From DATFRY01 sp035489015 (lineage in GTDB: Bacteria; Myxococcota_A; Polyangia; Haliangiales; Haliangiaceae): a stretch of DNA of 64,000 nucleotides. Below are positions 29,270 to 39,094 of the stretch, piece after piece (the stretch's first letter is position 1; each line of letters starts with the position of its first letter). The position numbers and the translations under genes are program-made. The DNA lies in NCBI GenBank assembly GCA_035489015.1, contig DATHKR010000005.1:60766-124765 (forward strand), read 5' to 3'. Below the pieces are notes generated by a model, which was not told the origin of the DNA, searched no databases, and saw nothing but the letters and a program-made list of their open reading frames with translations.

Positions 29270-30571
29270 TTGAGCGTCGCGAATCACGGCGACGGCGGTC
29301 CGCTGGAGGCGAGGGAGCTCCTCGACGGTTACGCCATCGAGGAGCTCCTGGGACAGGGCGTGTGCGGCGCCGTGTACCGCGCGCGCGATCCGGACGGCCA
29401 GGCGGTGGCCCTCAAGATCTTGCACCCCGAGCTGCTGCTGTCGCCCGAGCACGCCCTCCGCTTCGCGCGCGAGGCCCGCGCCCTCTGCCTGCTTCGCCAC
29501 CCGCACGTCGTCGCGGTCGACCGGGTCGGGCGCCTGGACGACGGCCAGCCCTATCTGGTGATGGAGCTGCTGGCCGGGCGCAGCCTGGAGGCGGTGCTGG
29601 CCGAGCGGGGGCGCTTCGCCGCCGACGAGGTGGATCGCATCCTGCGGCCGCTGTGCGACGCGCTCGACGCCGCTCATGCCCTCGGCATCGTGCACCGCGA
29701 TCTCAAGCCGTCCAACGTGTTCATGGCCAGCCAGCCGGACGGGGGCGAGCGCGTGGTCCTGCTCGACTTCGGCATCGCCAAGCTCCTCGACGAGGAAGGC
29801 ATCACGGCCGCGCGACAGGTCGTGGGCACGCTCTGGTCGATCGCGCCGGAGCAGATCATGGGCCGACGAGTCGACGCGCGCACCGACATCTACGGGCTGG
29901 GCGCGCTCTGCTACCGGCTCCTGACCGGGCGGCCCCCCTTCTCCGGAACCATGCACCGGACCCTGCTGCACCACCTGCAGGTGACGGCCCCGCGCGCCAG
30001 CACGTACGCGCCCATCCCGGCCGAGCTCGATCGGGTGCTCGAGTGCGCGCTGGCCAAGGCGCCCGAGAATCGCTTCGGCGATGCGCGCAGCTTCCTGGCC
30101 GCGTTCGAGGCCGCCACCTCGGCACGGATCACGGCGGTCGGCCATCCCGGCGAGAACGCGATGGCGGTGCACGTCGAGGTGCAGGCGCCGCTCACCGGCG
30201 GTGACGAGGCCGTGCGCGCCGACGTCGAGGCGATCCTCTCGCTGGCCGCGGGCGCGGCGTCGGCCGCCGGCTGGGTGGTGCTGGTCGAGAGCGGCGACGC
30301 CATGCTGGCGGTGCTGCCATGTCGAGGCCGGCGCACCCGTGGGGCCACGGTTCGCGCCGCGCTCGAGCTGGACGCCGCGATTGGCGCCCGCGCCGGCGCT
30401 CACCCGCTGGTGACGGCGCGCATCCGGCTGCACCTCGATCGGGCGGAGCGCATCGAGGACTGGCAGCCGGCGGCGGGCGGGCGAGGCGTGCTGGCCAGCC
30501 CGGCGGTGGTGAACCAGCTGGACCTGGACGTCGAGCCGGTCGGGGACGAGGTCCGGATCAGAGCCCGATGA
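29270..30571 (+). CDS. Ser/Thr protein kinase with a degenerate C-terminal domain
   Basis: A 433-residue protein. The kinase domain (about 20-285) is complete: LGQGVCGAVYRA, VALKILH, HRDLKPSNVF at 142-151, DFG at 166-168 and APEQIM. The last roughly 145 residues (AMAVHVEVQAPLTGG, ASAAGWVVLVESGDAMLAVL, VRAALELDAAIGA) resemble a degenerate class III nucleotide-cyclase homology domain without its metal Asp pair; this is an inference. TTG 29270 is chosen because GGAGG (29259-29263) is six bases upstream; GTG 29264 directly abuts it. The gene end overlaps the convergent lipoprotein gene by 14 bases. Confidence 0.85.
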   Translation: MSVANHGDGGPLEARELLDGYAIEELLGQGVCGAVYRARDPDGQAVALKILHPELLLSPEHALRFAREARALCLLRHPHVVAVDRVGRLDDGQPYLVMELLAGRSLEAVLAERGRFAADEVDRILRPLCDALDAAHALGIVHRDLKPSNVFMASQPDGGERVVLLDFGIAKLLDEEGITAARQVVGTLWSIAPEQIMGRRVDARTDIYGLGALCYRLLTGRPPFSGTMHRTLLHHLQVTAPRASTYAPIPAELDRVLECALAKAPENRFGDARSFLAAFEAATSARITAVGHPGENAMAVHVEVQAPLTGGDEAVRADVEAILSLAAGAASAAGWVVLVESGDAMLAVLPCRGRRTRGATVRAALELDAAIGARAGAHPLVTARIRLHLDRAERIEDWQPAAGGRGVLASPAVVNQLDLDVEPVGDEVRIRAR

Positions 30572-31460
30572 GATCGCAGATCAGGCCGCCCGAGATCTCG
30601 CAGATGAGGTCGACGTAGGTGGTGAGGAGCAGCGTCAGGTGGACCGGCTGGAGATACACGCTCACGGTCTCCTCCCAGGCCGGCGTGACCTGCTGCTGGA
30701 TCGGCGCCTCGTGGCACGATTCGAACAGGCTGCCCGATTGCCGCTCGCACGCCCACGTCGTCACCTGCGGCGTCGACGGCCAGTGATAGCACGCGCCGAC
30801 CCGGTTGAAGCCGCACTGCTGGCTGGTCGAGCAGACGCGTAGATCGAGGTAGCTGGGCAGCGCGCTCGACAGCGCGCCGTCGTTGCCGAGCGACTGGGCG
30901 ACGGCCTGGCCGAAGCAGACATACACCTCGCGCTCCGCCGCGGGCGCGAAGTAGTTGCCGTAGACCGCCAGCTCCTGGGCCGAGTACAGGAGCTTCTCGA
31001 CCAGCCCGGCGTCGCCCACCACCGCGTTGCGGATCGAGATCGGGACCTGGGTCTCGAATGCGTTGACGTGCGCCATCAAGCAGCCGGTCATCAGGCGCCG
31101 GCCGGTCAGGTTGAGGGAGCCTTGCTTCCACGCCGGCGCGAAGCCGAGCAGGCCGGTGTAGACCAGAGCGGGGGCGCCCGGGCGGGGGAACGTGGCCGTG
31201 GCCCCGCTGCCGAGCGCGCAGCGCACCACGTAGGAGAGGAGGGCGCGGCCCGGCTCGCTGTCGACCAGGGCGGTCGTGGCTCCGTCGAGCGCGCCGCCCC
31301 CCAGCGCGTTCAGGGCATCGCCGTTGTCGAGGAACGCGGCCGGCGCGAGCGAGTTGTACGTGATGAAGTCGATGTCATCGAGTCGAGATGCCTCTTCGTC
31401 GTCGGAACAGGCACCCACGGTGAGCATCGCGGCGAGAGCGATGCGCGAACCAAATCTCAT
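30558..31460 (-). CDS. Cys-containing lipoprotein of unknown function
   Basis: A 300-residue lipoprotein (signal RIALAAMLTVGACSDDEE, Cys at about 18). A mostly helical/mixed domain contains LTGRRLMTGCLMAHVNAFET, REVYVCFGQAVAQSLG, LDLRVCSTSQQCGFNRVGAC and a C-terminal LICEISGGLICDLIGL. About ten cysteines suggest disulfides. I do not recognise the family. The gene lies 61 bases downstream of the large kinase gene on the same strand, so they may be co-transcribed. The longer frame upstream is a shadow of that kinase gene. Confidence 0.75.
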   Translation of the reverse strand: MRFGSRIALAAMLTVGACSDDEEASRLDDIDFITYNSLAPAAFLDNGDALNALGGGALDGATTALVDSEPGRALLSYVVRCALGSGATATFPRPGAPALVYTGLLGFAPAWKQGSLNLTGRRLMTGCLMAHVNAFETQVPISIRNAVVGDAGLVEKLLYSAQELAVYGNYFAPAAEREVYVCFGQAVAQSLGNDGALSSALPSYLDLRVCSTSQQCGFNRVGACYHWPSTPQVTTWACERQSGSLFESCHEAPIQQQVTPAWEETVSVYLQPVHLTLLLTTYVDLICEISGGLICDLIGL

Positions 31461-31521
31461 GTGGCCTCCGGTCGGTTGCACGAGTCTCCGACCACCACTT
31501 GAGCGCGGAGTGGACCGGGCG

Positions 31522-34500
31522 TTATGCAGATACTCGTCGGTGAGGAGGCCCACCCCCCTGGCCGGGGCCGCTTGCCGCCAACCCTTCGAATCGTGGGCTC
31601 CATGCGGGGAACCGGTCCCGGAGCTCGCCAGCCGCCGCAAACGTTGCGCGGGCAGCATCCGCCCGTCCGGCGTCGATCTCGCAGGTGGCCCGCAGGTAGA
31701 GGATCTCGAGGTGCTCCATCGGAGCCATCCCGGCCGCGGCGGCGTCGCTGACCAGCGCGTCCCATTCCTCCGCCGTGCCCCCGCGCTGGACCAGGGTGAG
31801 CGCGCGGTGAAACACGCGGTGGGTCGGCGCCGCGTCGGACAGCGCCGCGTGCGCGTCCACCCAGGACAGGTGGCGATCGGCCGACTCGCGATCACCGAGG
31901 CCGCCCGCGATGCGCCCGAGCAGGAGCGCGTCCTCGGGGCCGGGGTGCGGGATGTACCGCTGCTGCAGCTCGAACGAGCGGATCGCGAGGGGAAGCGCCT
32001 CCCCATCGCGCCCGCCGAGGTGGAGCAGCTCGGCCAGGTTGTGTGTCGCGGCCCGCTCCAGCCCCGGATGGCCGAGCTCGCGGGCCAGGCGGACGGCCCG
32101 GCGGAGGTCGTCGGCGCCGCGGTCGGAGTCGCCGCGCGCCGCCCACAGCATGAACCGGTTGACGTGAAGAACGCACCGGTGCAGCCGGTCGTCCATCCCG
32201 TCGGCCAGATGTTCGGCCTGGGTGAAGGTCGCCTCTGCCTCGTCCAGCTTGCCGACGCAGGACATCGCACAGGCCGACAGGAGCAGCGCGACGAGGTGGG
32301 TCTCGTCGTCGAGCGGTCGCGCGGCGCTCTCGGCGAACAGGGCCAGCGCCTCGGACACGCGCTCTTCTCGCCAGAGGGTGCGGCCGGTGGCGACCAGGAG
32401 GCGCGCGGCGAGCGCGTCGTCGTCGGTCGCCTCGACCAGCGGGCGCGCCTCGGCGAGCCGCTCGGCCGACGTGGCGAAGTCGAAGAACCAGTCGTGCACC
32501 ATCGCCTCGTCGAGCAGGAGCGACGCCTCGCGCGCTGGATCGCCCAGCTGCTGGGCCAGGACCCGAGCCGCGGCCAGATCGAACAGCGACTCCGGCCCGC
32601 GGTCGAGCCGCCAGCGGACCCGGCCGCGGCCGGCCAGCACGCGCACGCGGGTCGACTGATCGCCGACGTGGAGGAGCGCCGCCGAGTACCACCGCTCGGC
32701 CTCCACCTCGCGGTGGGCGGCGGCGGCGGCCTCGGCCAGGGCCAGCGCCGCGGCCATTGCCTTGTCGTGCACGCCGGCCAGCCCGGCGTGGCGCGCGACC
32801 GCGGCCATCGTGCGGGCGTCGTCGCGACCGCGCCAGTAGTCGAGCGCGTGACGGTGGATGCGGCCCCGCTCTTCCGCCGGGATCGCCCGGTAGATGGCAT
32901 CCTGGACCAGCGGGCTGGCGAAGGCCCACGAGCCGCCGCGCTCGATCACCAGGCCGCGCGCGGCCAGCGCTCGCAGGGCCACGCGGGCGTCGAAGAAGCG
33001 GCCGTGACCCTCGCGCTCGAGCGCGTCCGCGACCCAGTCGAGCTCGCCTTCGTCGATGATCGGGCCGAACGCGGCCGCCACCCGCGCTGACGCGGCCAGC
33101 TCGTCCGGCTGCGAGTCGAGCGCGCGCGATGCCTCCCAGCGCCCGGCGGCGGTGGCCGGCAGGCGCTCGATCGCCTCGATGGCGAGCTCGTGGCTGCGCC
33201 GGTCCGGGCGCGGCCGCACCGCCCCGTCGCGCTTGAGGGCGCGGACCAGCTCGGAAAGCAGCCCCGGGTTGCCGCCGGCGAGCGCGGCCAGGCGATCGAG
33301 CACCGCCACCGGCAGGTAGTCGGCCGGGAACAGCAGCGAGGCGGCGAGGTCGCGCATGGCCCCGTCGCCGAGCGGTTCGAGCTCGTGCCGCTCGGTGCGG
33401 GCGGCGCGCTCGCCGAAGCGCGGCCGGATCTGATCGAGGGCGAGCCCGTCGGCCGCGACCAGGACCCAGAGCGGTGCGCTGGCCCCGCCCAGGGTCGCGT
33501 ACTCGAGGGAGTCGAGCAGGGCGTACTCGGCGAGGTGGGCGTCGTCGACCAGCACGGCGAGCGGGCCGGCGCGGGCGCGCTCGCGCAGGGCCTCGCCGTC
33601 GAGCGGATCGGCTCCGCCCGGCCGGGTGGCGTCGATGACGACGTGGGCGGCGCCGAGCTGGCCGGCCATGGCCGCGAGCTCGCTCACCAGGCGCGACTTG
33701 CCGCTGCCGGGACCGCCGAGCAGAAGGGTGATGCCGGGCTGGCCGTCGCTGAAGCTGGCGAGCGCGTTGCCCGCGAGGGCGGAGACCAGGCTGGCGCGAC
33801 CGACCAGCGACGGGGGCGGCGCGGCGCGCGCGCCGGCCGGGACGAAGAAGCCGGCGGGCTCGGCCGGCACGACGGCCAGGTCACCGACGGCGTCGGCCAT
33901 CTCGCGGGTCAAGACCAGGCCGGCCCACGGCCCCGCCGGCAACCACGCCTCGGGTCGATCGACCGCCGCTCCGTAGGGTGCCGGCGGGCGCCCGTCGCGC
34001 GGGCGAAGGACCACGCGATCGACGTGAACCGCGACGCGCCCGCCCCAGGTGGCCAGCAGGCGGGACGCGGCGTCCATCGCCGCGCGGGCGGGCTGGTCGG
34101 AGCGGCCCGCCGCGAACACGGCCAGGCCGGTGCGGCCGCGCTGGCGGGCCAGCAAGCCGCGCGCGCCCGCGATCGCGGCGGTGGTGCGCGCCAGGCCGGC
34201 GTCGCACTCGAACCAGACCAGCGCGGCGAGCTCGTCCCGGTCGGCGGCGGCCAGCCCATCGGCGACGGACGGGCCGCGCGACGCGGCGGCCGCGCGCGGT
34301 TGGTCGGCCGCGCCCCGGCGAGCGGCGACGGCGAGCGCGCGCCGGACCGCCCCCGCGTCGGGCGGTCGGCGATCCGGATCCTTGGCCAGGCAGGACAGGA
34401 TGAGCTCGTCGAGCTCGCGCGGGATGTCGGCCACGAGCCCGGGCGGGGGCGGCCGCACCGCCAGGTGGCCGCGCTCCAGCTCCGACGCGTCGCCGGCGAA

Positions 34501-35277
34501 CGGAGGCCGGAGCGTGAACAGCTCGTAGAGGATCGCGCCCAGCGCGTAGACGTCGGCGCGCGGGCCGCCCGGGCGGCCCGCCAGGATCTCGGGCGCCATG
34601 TAGCCGAGCGTGCCCAGGGTCCACCCCGGCGATCCCGCGGCCGCGCCGCCCCGACCGCCGGCCAGGCCGAAGTCGATGAGCGCCGCCACGCGATGGTCGG
34701 CGCTCCCCGGCCGGGCCGGGCGGCGCAGAAAGACGTTCTCCGGGGCGATGTCGCCGTGCGCGAGCCCGCGCTCGTGCATCACGGCGACGGCGGTGAGGAT
34801 CGCGTCGGCCAGGCCGTGCCCGCGCTCGAGCGGCGGGGCGGCGGCCATCGCGGCCATCTCGTCGGCCAGGCGCGCGCCGTCGATCCGCTCCATCGCGATC
34901 CACGCGCGACCGTCGGGCAGGACATCGTGGGAGAAGAGCTGCGGCGCGTGGGGTGGACCGAGGGCCGCCAGCGCGCTCGCCTCGCCGGCGAAGCGGACCC
35001 GCAGCAGCTCGGCGGCGCCGTGGGCCACCTTGATCGCGGCGTCGCGGCCGTCGCGATCGCGCGCGGCCCACACCGTCCCGGCTCCGCCCACACCCAGCGG
35101 CTCGCCGATCTCGAAGCCGTCGACGACGGGTGCTGGTCCGGCCTGGCCCGCGCGCTCCGGGCCCGCCGTCGCGCCGTCGTCGGGACATGTCGCGCCGCCG
35201 CGAAGCCGGCGCGAGCAGACGGGGCACCGTGGCACCCGCGGATGATAGCGTCGCCGCGGCGGGGGCGTTCTCGCCAT
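31522..35277 (-). CDS. Ser/Thr kinase-like protein with zinc-ribbon start, cyclase-like linker, ATPase and TPR-like region
   Basis: A roughly 1251-residue protein. CPVC...CPDDG (about 18-34) looks like a small zinc ribbon. The kinase domain covers about 54-310: LGVGGAGTVWAA, AAIKVAH, HGDIAPENVF at 174-183 (Gly replaces the HRD Arg) and DFG at 202-204. Residues about 345-480 resemble a worn-down cyclase homology domain. The ATPase has Walker A GGPGSGKS at about 521-528 and LAVLVDDAHLAEY. TPR-like helices follow. It shares its architecture with the other kinase/ATPase gene. ATG 35277 is used; GTG 35235, just before PRCPVC, is an equally good alternative. Neither has a clear Shine-Dalgarno. Confidence 0.85.
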   Translation of the reverse strand: MARTPPPRRRYHPRVPRCPVCSRRLRGGATCPDDGATAGPERAGQAGPAPVVDGFEIGEPLGVGGAGTVWAARDRDGRDAAIKVAHGAAELLRVRFAGEASALAALGPPHAPQLFSHDVLPDGRAWIAMERIDGARLADEMAAMAAAPPLERGHGLADAILTAVAVMHERGLAHGDIAPENVFLRRPARPGSADHRVAALIDFGLAGGRGGAAAGSPGWTLGTLGYMAPEILAGRPGGPRADVYALGAILYELFTLRPPFAGDASELERGHLAVRPPPPGLVADIPRELDELILSCLAKDPDRRPPDAGAVRRALAVAARRGAADQPRAAAASRGPSVADGLAAADRDELAALVWFECDAGLARTTAAIAGARGLLARQRGRTGLAVFAAGRSDQPARAAMDAASRLLATWGGRVAVHVDRVVLRPRDGRPPAPYGAAVDRPEAWLPAGPWAGLVLTREMADAVGDLAVVPAEPAGFFVPAGARAAPPPSLVGRASLVSALAGNALASFSDGQPGITLLLGGPGSGKSRLVSELAAMAGQLGAAHVVIDATRPGGADPLDGEALRERARAGPLAVLVDDAHLAEYALLDSLEYATLGGASAPLWVLVAADGLALDQIRPRFGERAARTERHELEPLGDGAMRDLAASLLFPADYLPVAVLDRLAALAGGNPGLLSELVRALKRDGAVRPRPDRRSHELAIEAIERLPATAAGRWEASRALDSQPDELAASARVAAAFGPIIDEGELDWVADALEREGHGRFFDARVALRALAARGLVIERGGSWAFASPLVQDAIYRAIPAEERGRIHRHALDYWRGRDDARTMAAVARHAGLAGVHDKAMAAALALAEAAAAAHREVEAERWYSAALLHVGDQSTRVRVLAGRGRVRWRLDRGPESLFDLAAARVLAQQLGDPAREASLLLDEAMVHDWFFDFATSAERLAEARPLVEATDDDALAARLLVATGRTLWREERVSEALALFAESAARPLDDETHLVALLLSACAMSCVGKLDEAEATFTQAEHLADGMDDRLHRCVLHVNRFMLWAARGDSDRGADDLRRAVRLARELGHPGLERAATHNLAELLHLGGRDGEALPLAIRSFELQQRYIPHPGPEDALLLGRIAGGLGDRESADRHLSWVDAHAALSDAAPTHRVFHRALTLVQRGGTAEEWDALVSDAAAAGMAPMEHLEILYLRATCEIDAGRADAARATFAAAGELRDRFPAWSPRFEGLAASGPGQGGGPPHRRVSA

Positions 35278-35460
35278 CGGCGCGCGCCGACACGGCGAAT
35301 CACCCCGTCGGGGTGACGTGGCTGTTCCGCGGCCCCTCATCGCGCTTCCGCGCGGCGCCCGGCGGAGGGCTCCGTAACGGCGCAACCGCGTCTCCCGGCG
35401 TCCGACAACCGCGTGATCGGCACGAGCTGCCGGGATTCATGACCGCAAGGAGGGTGACGG

Positions 35461-38400
35461 ATGACGACGGATGAGCTGCTGCGAAACCTGCGCGCTGCCC
35501 GCTCGCTGCTCGACCAGCGCGCGCCGGATCGCGCTCGCGGCGACTGGGCCGAGGCAGCTCCCGACCTGGCCGCTCTGCGCCGGTCCCTCGACGCGTGCAG
35601 CGCCGAGCTGGACACCGTGCTCGACGAGATCGAGAGCGCCGACGAGAGGGACCTCCTGCGCGCGGGGCTGGCCGCCTGCCACGCCGACGCCGCGGCCCTG
35701 GTCGCCGCCAGCGGCGATCCTTCCGCCGCCCGCCAGCTCCTGCGCCGCGCCATCGAGCTGGTCCCCACCGACAGCGACCTGTCGAGGGAGTGGCGCGCGG
35801 TGGGGGCCGATCTGGACCGCTTCACCGACCTCGCGCACGGCCGCCATCTATGGAGGAGGGGAGACGCCGCCCGCGCGAGGCCGATCCTGAAGCGGGTGGC
35901 CGCCGGCGGCGGCGATCGGCTGGCCGGCGCGGCGCAGGCGGTGATGGACGCTCCCATCCCGATCACGGGCGCCCCGACCCTGTTCACGCTGAACGGTGTC
36001 GGCTTGACCCTGGTGGGTGGGCGCGACCGCCGCGGCGACGGCACGTACGTCGCCACGCACTGCTTCTCGATCCTGTTCGTCCCGATCCTGCCGCTGGCGG
36101 CCTACCGGGTGAGCGACGCCGGCGGGGGCAGCTACTACTTCCACGCCCGCGAGAAGCTGAGCGCGTTCGCGCGCCGGGCCCGGCTGCTGGCGCCCCTGGC
36201 CCTGGCCCTGGTCATCGCCGGTTTCTCGATCAACGCCTACCTCGACTCGACCTCGCGCCGCATCGGCCAGGCGCTCGACGCGGCCGGCGAGCTCGAGCGG
36301 GCCGGTCGGCTCGACCAGGCGCTCGGCGCCTACGATCACGCGATCACCGACTTCTTCGACGCCGACAGCGGAGCCGAGCTGCGCCCGGCCGCGGCCGGCA
36401 TCATGCGCATCGCCGCCGCCCGGGTCGCCGAGCCGGTCGGCCCGGGCTCGGTCGAGGCGATTCGCCGGGTCGTGCTGCGCTATCAGGAGCTGCACCCGAC
36501 CCTGCGCGCGCCGGAGGTGGAGGCGGCGCTGCGCGACAAGCTGGTCGGCTGGGCCGGCCAGATCGGCAGCAAGGACCTGGCCGCCCGGCGAGCCTCGCTG
36601 CGCGTGCTGGAGCTGGCCGCGGCCGCGGTATCGGAGGCCGACATCGGCTGGCGCGTGGATCGCGCGCGCACTCAGCTGGCCGAGGAGCTGGCCGTCGAGC
36701 GGCCGATCGAGGCGCTGCGCCAGTACGCCGCGATCGGAGACCGTCGCTCGACGATGGAGCCGATCGCCGCGATCCTCGCCACGTTCGAGCCGGGCTCGTC
36801 GCTCTGGGTCGAGGCCGAGGCCGAGGTCGAGGTCTGGCTGTCGGGGGCGCAGGGCCACCCGCGCGCGGCCGAGGTCCGCGTGCACCTGGACCAGGTGCGT
36901 CGGCGCGAGCGCGATCCCGGGCGCGCGGCGCTGCTTGGCGGCGACTCCGCGGCGCTCGCCGCGGCCGCGGCGCTCGACCCGCACGACCACGGCGTGGCGG
37001 TCGCGCTCGCCCGGGCCCGCCGCGACGACGGCAAGCTCGACGAGGCGCTGGCGACGCTGACCGCCCTTGGCGGACCGGGGCGCATGACCGCCGAGGCGCA
37101 GGTGGCGCTCGGCACCCTGTACGCCGACGCCGGCGCGCTCGACCAGGCCGAGCGCATGCTCTCCGGCCTGATGACCGCCGAGCTCGCCGGGTACCAGGAC
37201 GCGATGAGCCGCCACGATCGCTCGGCCCAGGCCGCCCAGACCGCGCTCATCGAGCGGGCCCAGCGCGGCGATCTGCCCTCCGACGTCGACGCCGCCGCGC
37301 GCGCGGCGGCCCCGGACAAGCAGGAGGAGATCGTCCTGGCGTGGCTGCGCCGCGAGCTCGAGCAGGACCCGCAGCTGGCGCGGCTGGCGGACGAGGTCGG
37401 CCGACGCTCGCACGTGGTGCCGGCCGCGCTCACCCTCGGCATGGTGCGCCTGCGGCTGGCCAGCGCGGCGGTCGGCGACGGTCGCAAGCAGCTGCTGGCG
37501 GGGGCCGAGGAGGCGTTCCTGTCGGTCCGCAGCCAGGCGGAGGGGCGCCCCGAGCTCCACCTCGGTCTCGGTCAGGTCTACTACCGCCTGGGCCGGCCGG
37601 AGGACGGCGAGCGCGAGCTCGCCCATGTCCTCGGCGAGAAGGACGCGCAGCTCCGCCTCCAGGTCGGCGAGGTGTACCGCGAGCTCGGGCTCCGCAAGCG
37701 AGCCATCGAGGTCGCCGAGGCGATCTGGAGCGACGCCGCCGACCAGGCTCGCAAGAGCGAGGCGGCCCAGCTCCGCTCGCTCCTGGCCGAGGAGGAGGAC
37801 GAGGAGGAGACCTGGCTCGCGCGCGCCGACCAGAGCGTTCCGTTCGTGCGCCGGTCCCTCACCTCCCTGCGCGCCGAGCGCAAGCTGCGCGAGGGCGACG
37901 CCGCCGGCGCCGATGCGCTGTTCGCCGCGGTGGCCGGCGAGTACGGCGCGGAGGCCGCTCGCAACGCGACCGCAGCCAACAATGCGGCGGTCGCCGAGGG
38001 GCGGCGCTTCCGCTGCACCGGCGACCTCCGTCACCTGGAGAAGGCAGCCTCCTACATGGGGGAGGCGTATCGACTGCAACCGGAGTCGGCCATCGTGGCC
38101 AGCAACCTGGTCACGGCGTGGCGGACCCTGGCCATGACCCGGGCGCTGGGCGCGTGGTTCGACGTTCACGCGCTCCGGCCCGAATCCAGCGAGGCCCAGG
38201 CGCTCCTCGGCGTCCTGGCCGATGGACCGGAGCGCGCCAGGGTGCGCGCGCGGCTCACCGGCGACGCGGCGTTCCGGCGCAGCAACGACGTCATGCGCCA
38301 GTGGCAGATCCTGGCCCCACAGGATGCTGCCTCTTACGCCCTCGAGGAGAGCGCGCTCGAGATGTTCGACGACGGGCCGGGGCTCTCGTCGCTTCGCGAC

Positions 38401-39084
38401 CGCCTCGCCCGGGTGACCATGACTCCGTCCACCGGCTTCGAGGAGTGGATGAACGGCAGCAAGGACGAGAACCGCCGCAAGGAGCTGGCGACCGCGCGGG
38501 CCCGCTACCAGCGCCTGCTCGAGGCGATCCACGACAAGCGCAACCGAGCGGCGGTGCTGTTGCTGCTCGGCGAGGAGATGCGCGGCGAGGCGATCCTGGG
38601 TGACGCCGCGGCGGTGTACGCCGAGCGCGAGCGCGTGCTGGCCGAGGCCGCGTCGCTCTACCCGTACGCCGGCGTCGAGCGCGAGCTCGCCGGCGCCCGC
38701 ATGGATGTCGCGATCCTGGGCGCGGTGGCCGCCTCCGCCGAGGTCCGCGCGCTGTGGGAGCCCAGGCGGCGCTCGCACAGCTGGCTTCTCCTGGCCCACC
38801 TCATCGCCGGAGCATCGCCGGCGGCGCGCGACGCGCTTCGCCGTCAGCCCCAGCTGGCCGCGGCGAGGCCGGTGTTCGAGCGAGAGCTGGCCGGGCGCGG
38901 CGAGGTGCAGCAGTGGGTGATCGCGCGCGCCCTGGGCGACGTGGATCTGGAGAAGCGAGCCACCGAGGCCATCCGCGGCTCGACCGCGCTGGTCCGGGCG
39001 CAGGTCTCCGCCCGGCTGCACGCCGACTTCCCGTCCGCGCGCGAGAACCTCGCGCTGATCGAGAAGATCGTCGGCCTGGAGTGA
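35461..39084 (+). CDS. large membrane-anchored TPR-like protein
   Basis: A 1207-residue protein. Residues 1-170 are helical. The module GTYVATHCFSILFVPILPL (about 194-212), followed by YRVSDAGGGSYYFHAR, recurs in myxobacterial proteins before a membrane segment. One transmembrane helix lies at about 240-258 (APLALALVIAGFSINAYL). The remaining roughly 950 residues are Ala/Leu/Glu-rich TPR-like repeats (AGELERAGRLDQALGAYDHA, LALARARRDDGKLDEALATL). It is probably a scaffold; no enzyme motif is seen. The start ATG 35461 has AAGGAGG seven bases upstream. It is divergent from the kinase/ATPase gene, and the two may act together. Confidence 0.8.
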   Translation: MTTDELLRNLRAARSLLDQRAPDRARGDWAEAAPDLAALRRSLDACSAELDTVLDEIESADERDLLRAGLAACHADAAALVAASGDPSAARQLLRRAIELVPTDSDLSREWRAVGADLDRFTDLAHGRHLWRRGDAARARPILKRVAAGGGDRLAGAAQAVMDAPIPITGAPTLFTLNGVGLTLVGGRDRRGDGTYVATHCFSILFVPILPLAAYRVSDAGGGSYYFHAREKLSAFARRARLLAPLALALVIAGFSINAYLDSTSRRIGQALDAAGELERAGRLDQALGAYDHAITDFFDADSGAELRPAAAGIMRIAAARVAEPVGPGSVEAIRRVVLRYQELHPTLRAPEVEAALRDKLVGWAGQIGSKDLAARRASLRVLELAAAAVSEADIGWRVDRARTQLAEELAVERPIEALRQYAAIGDRRSTMEPIAAILATFEPGSSLWVEAEAEVEVWLSGAQGHPRAAEVRVHLDQVRRRERDPGRAALLGGDSAALAAAAALDPHDHGVAVALARARRDDGKLDEALATLTALGGPGRMTAEAQVALGTLYADAGALDQAERMLSGLMTAELAGYQDAMSRHDRSAQAAQTALIERAQRGDLPSDVDAAARAAAPDKQEEIVLAWLRRELEQDPQLARLADEVGRRSHVVPAALTLGMVRLRLASAAVGDGRKQLLAGAEEAFLSVRSQAEGRPELHLGLGQVYYRLGRPEDGERELAHVLGEKDAQLRLQVGEVYRELGLRKRAIEVAEAIWSDAADQARKSEAAQLRSLLAEEEDEEETWLARADQSVPFVRRSLTSLRAERKLREGDAAGADALFAAVAGEYGAEAARNATAANNAAVAEGRRFRCTGDLRHLEKAASYMGEAYRLQPESAIVASNLVTAWRTLAMTRALGAWFDVHALRPESSEAQALLGVLADGPERARVRARLTGDAAFRRSNDVMRQWQILAPQDAASYALEESALEMFDDGPGLSSLRDRLARVTMTPSTGFEEWMNGSKDENRRKELATARARYQRLLEAIHDKRNRAAVLLLLGEEMRGEAILGDAAAVYAERERVLAEAASLYPYAGVERELAGARMDVAILGAVAASAEVRALWEPRRRSHSWLLLAHLIAGASPAARDALRRQPQLAAARPVFERELAGRGEVQQWVIARALGDVDLEKRATEAIRGSTALVRAQVSARLHADFPSARENLALIEKIVGLE

Positions 39085-39094
39085 GATCGGGCGG

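Noticed and set aside
35848..39021. A minus-strand open frame of 1057 codons
   Set aside because: Antisense to the TPR-like gene, whose start has AAGGAGG and whose repeats are regular.
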